A DNA stretch of 64,000 nt from Chryseobacterium sp. ISL-80 (GTDB lineage Bacteria > Bacillota > Bacilli > Bacillales > Cytobacillaceae), in the NCBI GenBank assembly GCA_018613055.1, contig JAGGQZ010000013.1:434001-498000 (forward strand), read 5' to 3'. The notes below the pieces were generated by a model. The model had not been told where the DNA came from. It did not search any database and saw only the letters and a list, made by a program, of their open reading frames with translations. Shown piece after piece: positions 34,488-42,955 of the stretch; the stretch's first letter is position 1, and each line of letters starts with the position of its first letter. Both the position numbers and the translations under genes were made by a program.

Positions 34488-34610
34488 AATCTCTACGACT
34501 TGCCCAATAATCTCTACGGTAAAAGAAATCATCTCTACGATTTATTCGATAATCTCTACGAAAAGTTGATTAATCTCTACGATTTACCCCATAATCTCTA
34601 CATTTTCCAA
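34488..34610. repeat. Exact 21-bp phased word array (AATCTCTACGA)
   Basis: ATCTCTACG (last copy ATCTCTACA) begins at 34489, 34510, 34531, 34552, 34573 and 34594, six copies with a constant 21-bp step while the bases between differ. A translated reading gives an artificial heptad NLYDLPN, so the open frame here is not a gene. It lies between convergent genes. Confidence 0.9.
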
Positions 34611-34626
34611 AAAATAGAAGCTACTC

Positions 34627-35646
34627 TTAATAAAACAGTCTCACAAGCAAATACCCAAACACCGAAAGCAGCACTGACCCGGCAAGTCCAGCTGTCAATG
34701 CCTTTCCGCCCATTTGGCGGAAAGACTTGAAATCGACATTCAGTCCTAGTCCGGCCATGGCCATGCCGATGAGCAGGTAGGCGAAGCTGACGATTGCCGA
34801 AGCGGCGCCTTCGCTGACCAGCCCTGTTGTATTGAAGGCGCTGACAGCGAGGAAACCGAGGATGAACCAGGGAATCGGAAGGGAGGCGAGCGTCATTTTC
34901 TGCCCTGTTGCTCCGGTTTCCCTGCGTTGAAGCAGGATGCCGATTAAAATCGCAACTGGGACAAGCAGTGCTACTCTCGTTAATTTTACGATGATGGCAA
35001 GATCAAGCGCAGCCTTTCCAGCCGGGTCGGCAGCGGCGACGACGTGGGCGATCTCATGCAAAGTACCTCCGGCGAACACACCGTAGTCCAGTGCATCCAA
35101 CCCAAGATAAGAGAAAATAAGCGTATAAAGAATCGTGAAAATCGTTCCTAGCACCGCAACATTGGCTGCGCCGACGGCTGTTTCCTTTTCATTCGCCTTG
35201 ATGACCGGTGCGATGGCGACAACGGCGGCAGCACCACATATCGCTGTGCCACAGGCAGTCAGGATGCCGAGTCTCTTCTCCACCTTGAAAAGCCTGCTCA
35301 GTCCATAAACCACCAGCAAGGCAAACGTCAGATTCGCGAAGGCGATGAAAAAGACAGTTCCCCCTGCATTGTAAATATCATTAAGATTCAGCCTGAAACC
35401 CAGCAAAATGATTCCGAGCCGAAGCAGCTTTTTGCTGGAATAGGAGGCACCCTCCAACAAACCATTATCCACTCCAACGGCAGCACGCCACACCATTCCG
35501 AGCATGATGGCGATGACAAGCTGGCCCATGATCGCGAAGAATGGCAGGCCTGCGATCAGGCGCGCAGCCAGTGCCAGGACCAACGTTAAAGCAATCCCTT
35601 TGAACACCGGCATGCTATAACGAGGCAAAAGTTCATTCATTTTCAT
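34627..35646 (-). CDS. YeiH-family putative anion (sulfate-type) exporter
   Basis: A 339-residue membrane protein with about ten helices. Family features are LGMVWRA, YSSKKLLRLGIILLGFRLNLNDI, TACGTAICGAAAVVAIAPVIKA, GVFAGGTLHEIAHVVAA and VKLTRVALLVPVAI. GAGGAAG precedes the ATG at 35646; the frame extends 12 codons further without a ribosome site. Family members have been linked to sulfate or taurine export but the substrate is unproven. Confidence 0.88.
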   Translation of the reverse strand: MKMNELLPRYSMPVFKGIALTLVLALAARLIAGLPFFAIMGQLVIAIMLGMVWRAAVGVDNGLLEGASYSSKKLLRLGIILLGFRLNLNDIYNAGGTVFFIAFANLTFALLVVYGLSRLFKVEKRLGILTACGTAICGAAAVVAIAPVIKANEKETAVGAANVAVLGTIFTILYTLIFSYLGLDALDYGVFAGGTLHEIAHVVAAADPAGKAALDLAIIVKLTRVALLVPVAILIGILLQRRETGATGQKMTLASLPIPWFILGFLAVSAFNTTGLVSEGAASAIVSFAYLLIGMAMAGLGLNVDFKSFRQMGGKALTAGLAGSVLLSVFGYLLVRLFY

Positions 35647-35837
35647 ATTATTACACTTCCTCTGAATCAATCTATCTACCACTTTATCGAATTAAAGAAA
35701 AATAGCAAAACCCATATATGTATCCAAACCCAAATTGTCAATATTCACAAAACGGATATATGTGGGCTAAGCCTTGGGCCATGATGGTGATTATAATGAA
35801 AGTAACTATACGACCTCCAAAAGCAGGTGAGCAAAAA

Positions 35838-37043
35838 ATGGAGAAAAGCATGTCGGAGGGAAGATTCCTAATCTATACCATTGCTGCAGTCATGTTGTTC
35901 ATGCTGATTCATCTTTATCACTCCGATCTTTCACCCTACTTGAATCCTGAAAACTATATTGCCATCCATACCATTTTGGAATTTTTCAGCATTGCCGTTT
36001 CCTTTTCGATACTTTCATATGGCTGGAAATTATCTGGCTTCACTAAGTCAAGAAAAATCCTGATGCTGTCATTTTTGTTTTTCATTGTCGGTGTGCTTGA
36101 TTTATTGCACACGCTTACGTTCAAAGGGATGCCGTTTTTTATTACTGAAAGCTCGATCGCAAAGGCGACATCATTCTGGGTTATTGCCAGGCTGGCCGAG
36201 TCATTGTTGATGGTCCTTGTCCTCATCCTGCCTGAACGCCAGCTGAAGCAGGACCCAAGACGAATCTGCCTGGCATTCTGCACTTTTTTTCTCGGTGCCA
36301 TTATGTATGTGGTTTTCAGGTATGAGCAAAGTCTGCCGCTGCTCGTCATTGAAGGGGAAGGAACGACACTTTTAAAAAATGTCATTGAATATGGTGTCAG
36401 TTTCCTGCACTTTATTTCCATCGTGATTTCGCTTTATTTTTATTATGAAGGGAAGGAGGGCCAGCATCTGTATGTGGCCCTCGCATTTACGTTTTTATTC
36501 CTTTCGGAGCTCGTTTTTACCATCTATCAGAGCGTATATGATATCGATAATTTCACCGGACATTTATACAAGGCAATTGGCTACTTTTTCATCATGAGAG
36601 GCTTCTACTTCTCGACAATTGCCGATGACAGCTTTTTTAAAGGTCCCCGGGAAAAAGTTTGGTCTCAGACTGAAGAGATGATCCAGAGTCATTACGGAAT
36701 TATCTTCAGGCTGACGAAGCAGGGAAATGACTTTATCCATAAGATTGTCGGCGGTGGATTGCTTGAAGATCTTGGCTTCACTCCGAATGAAATCAACGGC
36801 AAGACGTTGAGGGAGTTTTTGCCCGAAAAGGCGGGAAGAGTGGAGAAGTATTATGAATGTGTCTGGAAAAATAACGAGAAGATTGTCTTTGACATCGATA
36901 TTGGCGGAAACACATATGCCATTTCACTTATGCCGGTCATGATGCATGGGGAAGTAGTCGAGGTCGCCGGTGCGGTGATGGGAATCGTCCAGTATTCCCG
37001 GCTGGACCGTTGTTCAAGAAGTACAAAGACGAATGCTTTGTGA
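35838..37043 (+). CDS. MASE3-PAS membrane sensor without an output domain
   Basis: A 401-residue protein. Seven to eight membrane helices in residues 10-270 fit the MASE3 sensory module (GVLDLLHTLTFKGMP, FWVIARLAESLLMV, GHLYKAIGYFFIMRGFYFSTI). A PAS-like domain follows (QSHYGIIFRLTKQG, DLGFTPNEINGKTLREFLP, YAISLMPVMMHGEVVEVAG). MASE3 proteins normally continue into a kinase, GGDEF or EAL domain. This one ends with a short odd tail (QYSRLDRCSRSTKTNAL). AGGTGA sets the ATG; earlier frame starts lack one. It may be a truncation. Confidence 0.75.
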   Translation: MEKSMSEGRFLIYTIAAVMLFMLIHLYHSDLSPYLNPENYIAIHTILEFFSIAVSFSILSYGWKLSGFTKSRKILMLSFLFFIVGVLDLLHTLTFKGMPFFITESSIAKATSFWVIARLAESLLMVLVLILPERQLKQDPRRICLAFCTFFLGAIMYVVFRYEQSLPLLVIEGEGTTLLKNVIEYGVSFLHFISIVISLYFYYEGKEGQHLYVALAFTFLFLSELVFTIYQSVYDIDNFTGHLYKAIGYFFIMRGFYFSTIADDSFFKGPREKVWSQTEEMIQSHYGIIFRLTKQGNDFIHKIVGGGLLEDLGFTPNEINGKTLREFLPEKAGRVEKYYECVWKNNEKIVFDIDIGGNTYAISLMPVMMHGEVVEVAGAVMGIVQYSRLDRCSRSTKTNAL

Positions 37044-37128
37044 TGTTCCATATATTTCAAGTTCCTGTCGGCATCAATGCGGGTAAAATAATCATGGTCG
37101 TTGATACTAACTGCAGGAGGGATTCATC

Positions 37129-37320
37129 ATGAAAAAGGATAAATTTGTGAACATCGATGCAAACGCACAGCCTGCGAACCAGGGTGATTTGGGAGAGCAA
37201 TTGAAAACTGCGGAAGCGAACATGAAACTCCAGGATGCTTTTTACGACGAAAACAAAAGCGATGGAGTTGATCCCGCAAACCTGAATAACCAGTCAGCCA
37301 TACTTACGGAAATGGACTAA
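37129..37320 (+). CDS. Small acidic Asn/Gln/Asp-rich protein
   Basis: A 63-residue soluble protein of low complexity (NIDANAQPANQGDLGEQLKT, ANLNNQSAILTEMD) with no membrane segment or Cys. AGGAGGG precedes the ATG and a perfect terminator follows at once, so it is a real single-gene unit. It may be a small spore or stress protein. The family is not recognised. Confidence 0.65.
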   Translation: MKKDKFVNIDANAQPANQGDLGEQLKTAEANMKLQDAFYDENKSDGVDPANLNNQSAILTEMD

Positions 37321-37346
37321 AGCCGGCAGATGATTGCCGGCTTTTT
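37321..37346 (+). terminator. Terminator
   Basis: AGCCGGCA/TGCCGGCT hairpin with TTTTT directly after the 37129 gene. Confidence 0.92.
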
Positions 37347-37364
37347 GCCCTGTAAGGAATACTT

Positions 37365-37520
37365 TTATTGATGGCGGTCCGTTTTATCGCTCTGGTCTTT
37401 GTTGCGTTTGTTGCCCTTGCTGTTATCCCCGCTCGTCAGCTCACCAGAAAACTCAGCCATCTGGTTGCCAAGCTTCGGTGAATTTTGATTTTTGCTGCCC
37501 TTATTGTTCTTTTTGGTCAT
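37365..37520 (-). CDS. Small Lys/Asn/Gln-rich protein, 51 residues
   Basis: The minus-strand frame begins MTKKNNKGSKNQNSPKLGNQ and ends RNKDQSDKTDRHQ. AGGAGGG lies nine bases before the ATG at 37520. It is highly hydrophilic, with a short helix-like core (MAEFSGELTS). Compositionally it resembles small spore proteins of Bacillus, but no named family is recognised. It converges with the 37129 gene on one terminator. Confidence 0.6.
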   Translation of the reverse strand: MTKKNNKGSKNQNSPKLGNQMAEFSGELTSGDNSKGNKRNKDQSDKTDRHQ

Positions 37521-37600
37521 TATAAGCCCTCCTAGTATTTAGTTCAGGTTAGTTTTCCCGGAAAGCATGGAGCAATATGTACTGTTTTCTTAGGATGCAT

Positions 37601-37633
37601 AAAAAAGGAGCAGCTGGCTGGCAGCTGCCCCCT
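37601..37633 (-). terminator. Terminator
   Basis: On the minus strand GGGGCAGCTGCC pairs with AGCAGCTGGC-type arm (GGCAGCTG/CAGCTGCTCC) and runs into TTTTTTATG. It ends the 37639-37947 gene. Confidence 0.75.
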
Positions 37634-37638
37634 TCTGT

Positions 37639-37947
37639 TTACTCTTTGATCACTTGTTCAATTTCTTTTTCGCTCACATTTGTTACTTGAGCCGTCTCCT
37701 TCAATTGCTGGATCAGCTCATTTGCTTCCTCATAAAGCGTGTCATCGGTGAATTCCTCGGAATAGTACAAGGAATCATCCAGCACGGCCTTAACCCGCAG
37801 CCTTGTACCGGACTCTGTGTCCTCGTCGCCAAGTGTGACTGCAGAACGGGAGGTCTCATGCTGGCTGAGCAAAATTTTCTTCGCATTTTGATCTTCTTTT
37901 ACAGCTTCAACAATTTCCGCCAACGAATGAACTCGTTTCAATGACAT
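37639..37947 (-). CDS. Small conserved-looking protein of unknown function
   Basis: A 102-residue soluble acidic protein. It appears to have two helices (VHSLAEIVEAVKEDQNAKK and EEANELIQQLKETAQ) around a strand-rich middle (SRSAVTLGDEDTESGTRLRVKA). GAGGGGTG lies right before the ATG at 37947; the longer frame to 37995 has no site. It follows the sensor kinase gene on the same strand. No family is recognised. Confidence 0.6.
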   Translation of the reverse strand: MSLKRVHSLAEIVEAVKEDQNAKKILLSQHETSRSAVTLGDEDTESGTRLRVKAVLDDSLYYSEEFTDDTLYEEANELIQQLKETAQVTNVSEKEIEQVIKE

Positions 37948-37991
37948 CACCCCTCTATTATGTATTCCATATTTAAGGACTTTAAAACCAA

Positions 37992-39341
37992 TCAAAGAAT
38001 AATTTCAAAAATTGTCCCTTTGCCAGGCTCGCTTTTGAGTTTGATTTTGCCGCCATGCGCCTCCACAAGCTCTTTTACGATCGCAAGTCCGAGGCCGGAG
38101 CCGCCCAGGGAGGACGATCGCGACTTGTCGACGCGATAAAAGCGGTCGAAAACCCATGCCTGATCCTCTTTCGGGATGCCTTTTCCTTCATCTTCAATCG
38201 TGAGATGTGTACGGCCGCTCTTTTTAAACGCATGAATTGAGGCTGTTGTGCCTGCATCAGAATACTTCCGGGCATTATCCAGCAGGTTGATGATGATCTG
38301 CTCAAAACGGACTGGGTCAGCCTCGATATAGCTTTCCCCGTCACAGGTTAAATTAAGCTTGATATTTTTCTCGTTAAAAGAGGGAAGCATCTTCATCTGG
38401 ATGCTATGCAAAAATCCGCAAAGTTCCACAGTCTCTTTTTGGATGGAAAAAGTATTCTCATCCATTTTGGCTAGATCAAATAAACTCTTGACGAGACCGG
38501 ACAGCCTGGCTGCTTCTTCATTGATAATTTGCAGGTATTTGCTTTTGTCCTCTGGACTTGTTGATGCCCTTCCAGCAATGTCTGCATAGCCTTTTATATA
38601 TGTCAGCGGTGTCCGGAGTTCATGCGAAATGCTTGCGAGAAACTCACTGCGCTGCTGCTTGATATGGTTGAGGTCATCTGCCAGCACTTTGATCGATTCC
38701 CCCAGTTCCCCCAGCTCATCTTTCCCAAGATGGGGCAAAGCGACAGAATAGTCGCCCTGGCGGATTTTCAAGGTCGCCTCATTCATTTTGATCACTGGCT
38801 TTGTAATGAATCTGGAAAGGAAAAGTGTGATGATCACCATTGAAGAAAGCAGCAGGATTCCTGCAAGCCAGAAATGCTTGTTAAGCTTGGCGATCAGCCC
38901 CTGGACACGCTGCGTGTTCTTGAACATATAGACATTTCCTTTTTCCGCTAAAGGGCTGACCGAAGCAATGTATTTCTTGTCCTGCCAGTCATCCTCCAGG
39001 ATCAAGCCGGAACGCCGAATGTTCATTGGAGCCGCCGTAATAATATTTTGTATGTATTGGTCAACAGGAATGGAGGAAGCAACAACTTCACCACTCTGGT
39101 CGGTGATGACAACATGAGTTTCCGTCCTGGATTCCATCGTCGTAATATGGTGGATCGTTTCAGCAGTATAGGAGGTTTCCAGAATATCTCGATGGTTATT
39201 CCCGCGTGTCAGCAGGGAATCCAGTTCTTCATCAATCCTTGAATGGATGATTGACGAGTGAAGGTAGTAAAACAGGAAGCCCTCAACCATCGATATTGTT
39301 AAAAAAAATACAATGCCTATTTTAAGTGAAATGCGATCCAT
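37992..39341 (-). CDS. Membrane sensor histidine kinase
   Basis: A 449-residue kinase. One helix (about 8-28), an extracytoplasmic sensor region of about 120 residues, a second helix (about 152-174), HAMP (RFITKPVIKMNEATLKIRQG), HisKA with the phospho-His in FLASISHELRTPLTYIKGYA, then the ATPase boxes IIINLLDNARKYS (N), DEGKGIPKEDQ (G1), FDRFYR (F) and GGSGLGLAIVKELVEAHGG (G2). GGAGTGAG precedes the ATG. No response regulator gene is adjacent on either side, so its partner is elsewhere or lost. Confidence 0.93.
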   Translation of the reverse strand: MDRISLKIGIVFFLTISMVEGFLFYYLHSSIIHSRIDEELDSLLTRGNNHRDILETSYTAETIHHITTMESRTETHVVITDQSGEVVASSIPVDQYIQNIITAAPMNIRRSGLILEDDWQDKKYIASVSPLAEKGNVYMFKNTQRVQGLIAKLNKHFWLAGILLLSSMVIITLFLSRFITKPVIKMNEATLKIRQGDYSVALPHLGKDELGELGESIKVLADDLNHIKQQRSEFLASISHELRTPLTYIKGYADIAGRASTSPEDKSKYLQIINEEAARLSGLVKSLFDLAKMDENTFSIQKETVELCGFLHSIQMKMLPSFNEKNIKLNLTCDGESYIEADPVRFEQIIINLLDNARKYSDAGTTASIHAFKKSGRTHLTIEDEGKGIPKEDQAWVFDRFYRVDKSRSSSLGGSGLGLAIVKELVEAHGGKIKLKSEPGKGTIFEIIL

Positions 39342-39408
39342 ATTTGCTCACTCCAAAGGATATCTTTACATTCATCATACTATAAAGGGAATCTCATTCC
39401 ACTAAATG

Positions 39409-39441
39409 AAAAAAGGCATGGCATCTTGCAGCCATGCTTTT
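39409..39441 (-). terminator. Terminator of the tup operon
   Basis: Minus-strand GCATGGC/GCCATGC hairpin around TGCAAGAT followed by CTTTTTTC, seven bases after tupC. Confidence 0.88.
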
Positions 39442-39447
39442 AAGCAA

Positions 39448-40179
39448 CTAATCGAGAAGGCTTTTCCAATCATTTATAAAAGTGGAAGCAGATGCGTTGG
39501 GGGATGACAACACTTCCTCTGTGGGACCAGTCTGTTTCAGCTCGCCATCCATGAGAATTGCAAGCGTTCCAGCAAGGAATTTCAGTTCCATGAGATCGTG
39601 ACTGACAAAAACTGTTGTCGTTTTCGTCTGCCCTATGATCGACTTAATATCCTTCAATAGCTGCACCTTCGTGGGGAAGTCAAGTGCAGAGAAGGGTTCA
39701 TCGAGGAACAGGACTTCCGGCTCGAGCACCATTGACCGGGCAAGGTTGACACGCTGAGCCTCGCCGCCGGACAAGTATGCTGCGTGTTTTTTGGCAAGAT
39801 GGCTAATCTGGAATTTTTCGAGCCAGTAGCCAACCTTTTGTTTTACTTCCTGGCGGGGAAGATTCCTTAGCTTCAAGCCAATCGCAACATTCTGAAAAAC
39901 GGTTGTATCAAGAAGCAGCGGCTGCTGCATCGCGACAGCGAATTTTCTTCGCATCTTAAGTGACAGATCATCAGAGATATCCTGATCTTTGAAAAAAATC
40001 GAGCCCTGAGCTGGTTTTTCCAGCAAGGATAAAGCCTTGATAAAAGTACTTTTTCCAGCACCATTCGGACCCATGATCCCAAGGATTTCCCCGTCTTGTA
40101 TCTCAAAATGGGGGATGGAAAGCAGGTTTTTCTTTCCTGCTCTCACTTCTAAATTTTTTACAGTAATCAGTGGGGTCAT
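39448..40179 (-). CDS. tupC: Tungstate ABC transporter ATP-binding protein
   Basis: A 243-residue ATPase that powers tungstate import. Walker A is GPNGAGKSTFIKALS near residue 36, the Q-loop is MQQPLLLD, the signature is YLSGGEAQRVNLARSM, Walker B is EVLFLDEPFSALD, and the switch His is in VFVSHDLMEL. Its ATG overlaps the tupB stop by four bases. The family assignment as Tup rather than Mod rests on tupA and tupB below. Confidence 0.9.
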   Translation of the reverse strand: MTPLITVKNLEVRAGKKNLLSIPHFEIQDGEILGIMGPNGAGKSTFIKALSLLEKPAQGSIFFKDQDISDDLSLKMRRKFAVAMQQPLLLDTTVFQNVAIGLKLRNLPRQEVKQKVGYWLEKFQISHLAKKHAAYLSGGEAQRVNLARSMVLEPEVLFLDEPFSALDFPTKVQLLKDIKSIIGQTKTTTVFVSHDLMELKFLAGTLAILMDGELKQTGPTEEVLSSPNASASTFINDWKSLLD

Positions 40180-40874
40180 AGGCTCCGCTTCCTTTGCTGT
40201 AAATAAGTCAGGCTAAATGTGATGATGAACGCCAATGTCATTAAGATGAATGAAAGTGCAAGGGCGATATCGAAATTACCTTTCGATACTTCCATGACGA
40301 TCGAAGTGGTAAGGATCCGCGTTTCGCCGCTGAGATTGCCGCCGACCATCATCGCGGCGCCGACCTCGGCAATGACTCGTCCGAAGCCTGCGATGATGGC
40401 TGCAAGAATCGCAAGCTTTACTTCTTTCATCAAAATCCAATATAGCTGGAACTTCGTCGCTCCAAGAGCTTTGACCTGAAGGATCAGTTTAGGGTTGATC
40501 TGCTGGAATGCCGTGCTCGTCAGCGCAGTGACAATCGGCAGTGAAACGAGAATCTGTGCCATGATTATTGCCGTGGGCGTATACAGCCAGGCCAGGTCGC
40601 CAAGCGGACCTGAGCGCCACAGGAAAAGAGTGATCCATAGGCCGGCAACGACAGGAGGGAGGCCCATGCCGATATTGATGATGGCAAGGAGCAGCTTCCT
40701 TCCCGGAAACCGGGCAAGCCCAAGGAACATACCTGCCGGAATACCGATCATCGTGCTGATCAGCACAGCTGTAATCGAAACCCTCAGCGTCAGCAGGGTA
40801 ATCTCGAGGATTTCCCTGTCCCCTGACAGGATCATTTCTATCGCTTTTTTCAATCCTTCTAGTAAAAGTTCCAT
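40176..40874 (-). CDS. tupB: Tungstate ABC transporter permease
   Basis: A 232-residue permease with five or six helices, typical TupB length. LGLARFPGRKLLLAIINIGMGLPPVVAGLW at about 50-80 (core NIGMGLPPVVAGLWITLFLW) and the ATPase-contact loop KALGATKFQLYWILMKEVKLAI are family marks, with AGFGRVIAEVGAAMMVGGNL after. The ribosome site is weak. ATG at 40874 is the likely start; a TTG two codons earlier is possible. Confidence 0.9.
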   Translation of the reverse strand: MELLLEGLKKAIEMILSGDREILEITLLTLRVSITAVLISTMIGIPAGMFLGLARFPGRKLLLAIINIGMGLPPVVAGLWITLFLWRSGPLGDLAWLYTPTAIIMAQILVSLPIVTALTSTAFQQINPKLILQVKALGATKFQLYWILMKEVKLAILAAIIAGFGRVIAEVGAAMMVGGNLSGETRILTTSIVMEVSKGNFDIALALSFILMTLAFIITFSLTYLQQRKRSL

Positions 40875-40914
40875 GCGCAATCAGACTTTCTTTCAAATTT
40901 TGTCTAGTAAAAAT

Positions 40915-41784
40915 CTATTCAAATAGGAAAAATAGGGGCTCCCCGTATTCATCGGTGCCAAATTCCTTGATCATCTTCTTTGTATCTTCTGAAGTCATAT
41001 AATCGACAAATGCTTTCGCACCCTCTGCATTTACTTTATCATGTTTTTCGTCGTTCACTTGCATAACGTGATAAATATTCAGCAGGCTTTCGTCACCTTC
41101 AACCAAAATTTCCGTGTCAGGCATGTTCTTTTTCTGAGCCAGGTATGTAGCACGGTCTGTCAAAGTATAAGCCTGTTTCTCTGAAGCAATCTGCAGCGTT
41201 GCGCCCATCCCTTGTCCAGCTTCTATGTATGCATCACCAAGGCTTTTCGGGTCAAGTGAGGATTTCTTCCACAGCTCAAGCTCTTTTTTATGAGTGCCGG
41301 AATCATCACCGCGAGATACGAATGCTGCTTTTGAATCGATGATTTTTTTCAAAGTTTCAGGAACTGTTAGGCCTTTTACTTTTGCTGGGTCTTCAGCTGG
41401 CCCAACAATGATGAAGTCATTGTACATGACCTTCTGGCGGTTGATGGCATCGCCGCTTTTTACGATCTCTTCTTCCGCTGCAGGTGCGTGCACAAGAAGG
41501 ACATCCGCTTCACCTCGTGTTCCCATTTCTAGTGCCTGACCGGTACCAACGGCAATGATCTTCAGATTATAATTGTTTTTTTCTTCAAAATCAGGCTTCA
41601 GGACATCAAGCAGTCCGCTATCCTGGGTGCTGGTAGTTGTCGCGAGGATCAAATCCGTTTTTTCTGTTTTTTCCGTTTTGGTCTCTGGCTGATTTTCAGC
41701 TTCCTTTGTCGATGAGTCAGAACAACCTGTTACAAAAGCGAACATAAGTACAAGCAATAGTGAAATTACATGTTTGAATTTCAT
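40915..41784 (-). CDS. tupA: Tungstate-binding lipoprotein
   Basis: A 289-residue solute-binding protein anchored by a lipobox (FAFVTGC, Cys 21). The TupA ligand motif TTTSTQDSGLLDVLKP lies at about residues 50-65, with the anion-binding Thr/Ser cluster. VGTGQALEMGTRGEADVLLVHAP and FVSRGDDSGTHKKELELW are further TupA hallmarks that separate it from ModA. GGAGG precedes the ATG. It lies three bases after the regulator gene. Confidence 0.93.
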   Translation of the reverse strand: MKFKHVISLLLVLMFAFVTGCSDSSTKEAENQPETKTEKTEKTDLILATTTSTQDSGLLDVLKPDFEEKNNYNLKIIAVGTGQALEMGTRGEADVLLVHAPAAEEEIVKSGDAINRQKVMYNDFIIVGPAEDPAKVKGLTVPETLKKIIDSKAAFVSRGDDSGTHKKELELWKKSSLDPKSLGDAYIEAGQGMGATLQIASEKQAYTLTDRATYLAQKKNMPDTEILVEGDESLLNIYHVMQVNDEKHDKVNAEGAKAFVDYMTSEDTKKMIKEFGTDEYGEPLFFLFE

Positions 41785-41787
41785 TCC

Positions 41788-42708
41788 TTATTCCTCCGTT
41801 GAGTGATTTGCATAAATGATGGTTCCGAATTCTTCAGCATCATAGCCATCAAGGTCTGCGATGCTATCTTTGAAATTGGTGAGCTGAATCAGGTCAATCA
41901 AGTGCTGCAGGGCTTCTCTGTTTCCAGGAGTCCAGCGGAACACTAAGTCAAACTGTTCCTTTGTAAGCGGGATAAAATCGAGACCAAGCTGGCTTGCTGC
42001 GCACCTGATTCCTAAGGCTGCATCTGCTGTACCCCTGCTGATATAGGCTGCCGCTCCAAGGTGGGTCCACTCTTCGTTGTCGTACCCCTTCACATTTGTC
42101 GGCTCAATTTTTTCATTGGCGAGGAAGGAATCGAGCAGGAAACGGGTGCCGGCTCCTTTTTGGCGATTGACAATCGTGACGTCAGTCCTTGCCAGATCCT
42201 TGACTCCGGTAATGTCTTTTGGATTGCCCTTCGCGACAATCATGCCCTGTTCCCTTGAAGCAAGCCTCATGACGGTAATCGGCTCATGGACAAACAGCTG
42301 GCGGATAAAGGGAAGATTGTATTGCTGCGATGTCGGGTCGAGCAGATGGACTGCCGCGATATCCGCACTGCCGCGATACAGCATCATCAAACCTTCGAGA
42401 CTGCCGATGTAGGAGGGAGTGATCGAGAGTCCCGTTCCTTCAGAGGCTATGTACTTTACAAGCTGTTCGACCAGGAAATCATGGCTGCCAGCCAGCTGCA
42501 AAGAATGCAGGGGATTCCCCTTTGATTCCTGAGCCCTGGCAGGGGTTGCGGACATGTTAGCTTTGTATCTTTCAAACTCGCTTTCTTCAATGCGCATTTT
42601 ATTGCCCACTTTGAAAGCAGCAAGGTCTCCGCGCTTGATCATTTCATAAACGGTATGTTTGGATATTTTCAGCATGGAGGCGATTTCGTCCGGAGTATAA
42701 ATTTGCAA
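41788..42708 (-). CDS. Helix-turn-helix regulator with periplasmic-binding-like domain (tup operon)
   Basis: A 306-residue protein: an excisionase/MerR-like helix-turn-helix (YTPDEIASMLKISKHTVYEM, KRGDLAAFKVGNKMRI) at residues 3-50, then a PBP-like domain (SLQLAGSHDFLVEQL, GSADIAAVHLLDP, NRQKGAGTRFLLDSFL, DAALGIRCAASQLGLDFIPL) related to oxyanion binders. It probably senses tungstate or molybdate and controls its own operon. TTG start with AGGAGG at good spacing. First gene of the operon with tupA, tupB and tupC. Confidence 0.88.
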   Translation of the reverse strand: MQIYTPDEIASMLKISKHTVYEMIKRGDLAAFKVGNKMRIEESEFERYKANMSATPARAQESKGNPLHSLQLAGSHDFLVEQLVKYIASEGTGLSITPSYIGSLEGLMMLYRGSADIAAVHLLDPTSQQYNLPFIRQLFVHEPITVMRLASREQGMIVAKGNPKDITGVKDLARTDVTIVNRQKGAGTRFLLDSFLANEKIEPTNVKGYDNEEWTHLGAAAYISRGTADAALGIRCAASQLGLDFIPLTKEQFDLVFRWTPGNREALQHLIDLIQLTNFKDSIADLDGYDAEEFGTIIYANHSTEE

Positions 42709-42743
42709 TCGGGTTTCCTCCTTTTCTTATTAATCTAAATATA

Positions 42744-42757
42744 ATAAAATATTTTAT
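42744..42757. promoter_or_regulatory. Candidate operator palindrome upstream of the tup operon
   Basis: ATAAAATATTTTAT is a perfect 14-bp palindrome 36 bp upstream of the regulator start, overlapping AT-rich promoter-like sequence. It could be the autoregulatory site. The rest of the gap to 42955 has no other clear signal. Confidence 0.35.
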
Positions 42758-42955
42758 AGAATGGTAGAGTTATTGTTAGGTTTTGTTTATTTTTGTTTGG
42801 TTTCGTCAGGGATATATCATATTTTGTTCACAATTAAGGAATTATTTTTCCAAATAAAACCTTCACAAAATACTCCGGGCAGTATTGTGTATTTCTGATT
42901 CAATACATGGTAAACTAAACTCTAGAATATTTGATGCAGAAAGGAAAACGGGAGA

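Noticed and set aside
29796-34610. CRISPR arrays
   Set aside because: Repeated words are only 9-15 bases with 6-12-base spacers, the words degenerate, and no cas genes are present.
34464-34730. An 88-codon frame with a repeated NLYDLPN peptide
   Set aside because: It is a by-product of the 21-bp array, begins near the oxidase terminator and runs into the antisense of the YeiH gene.
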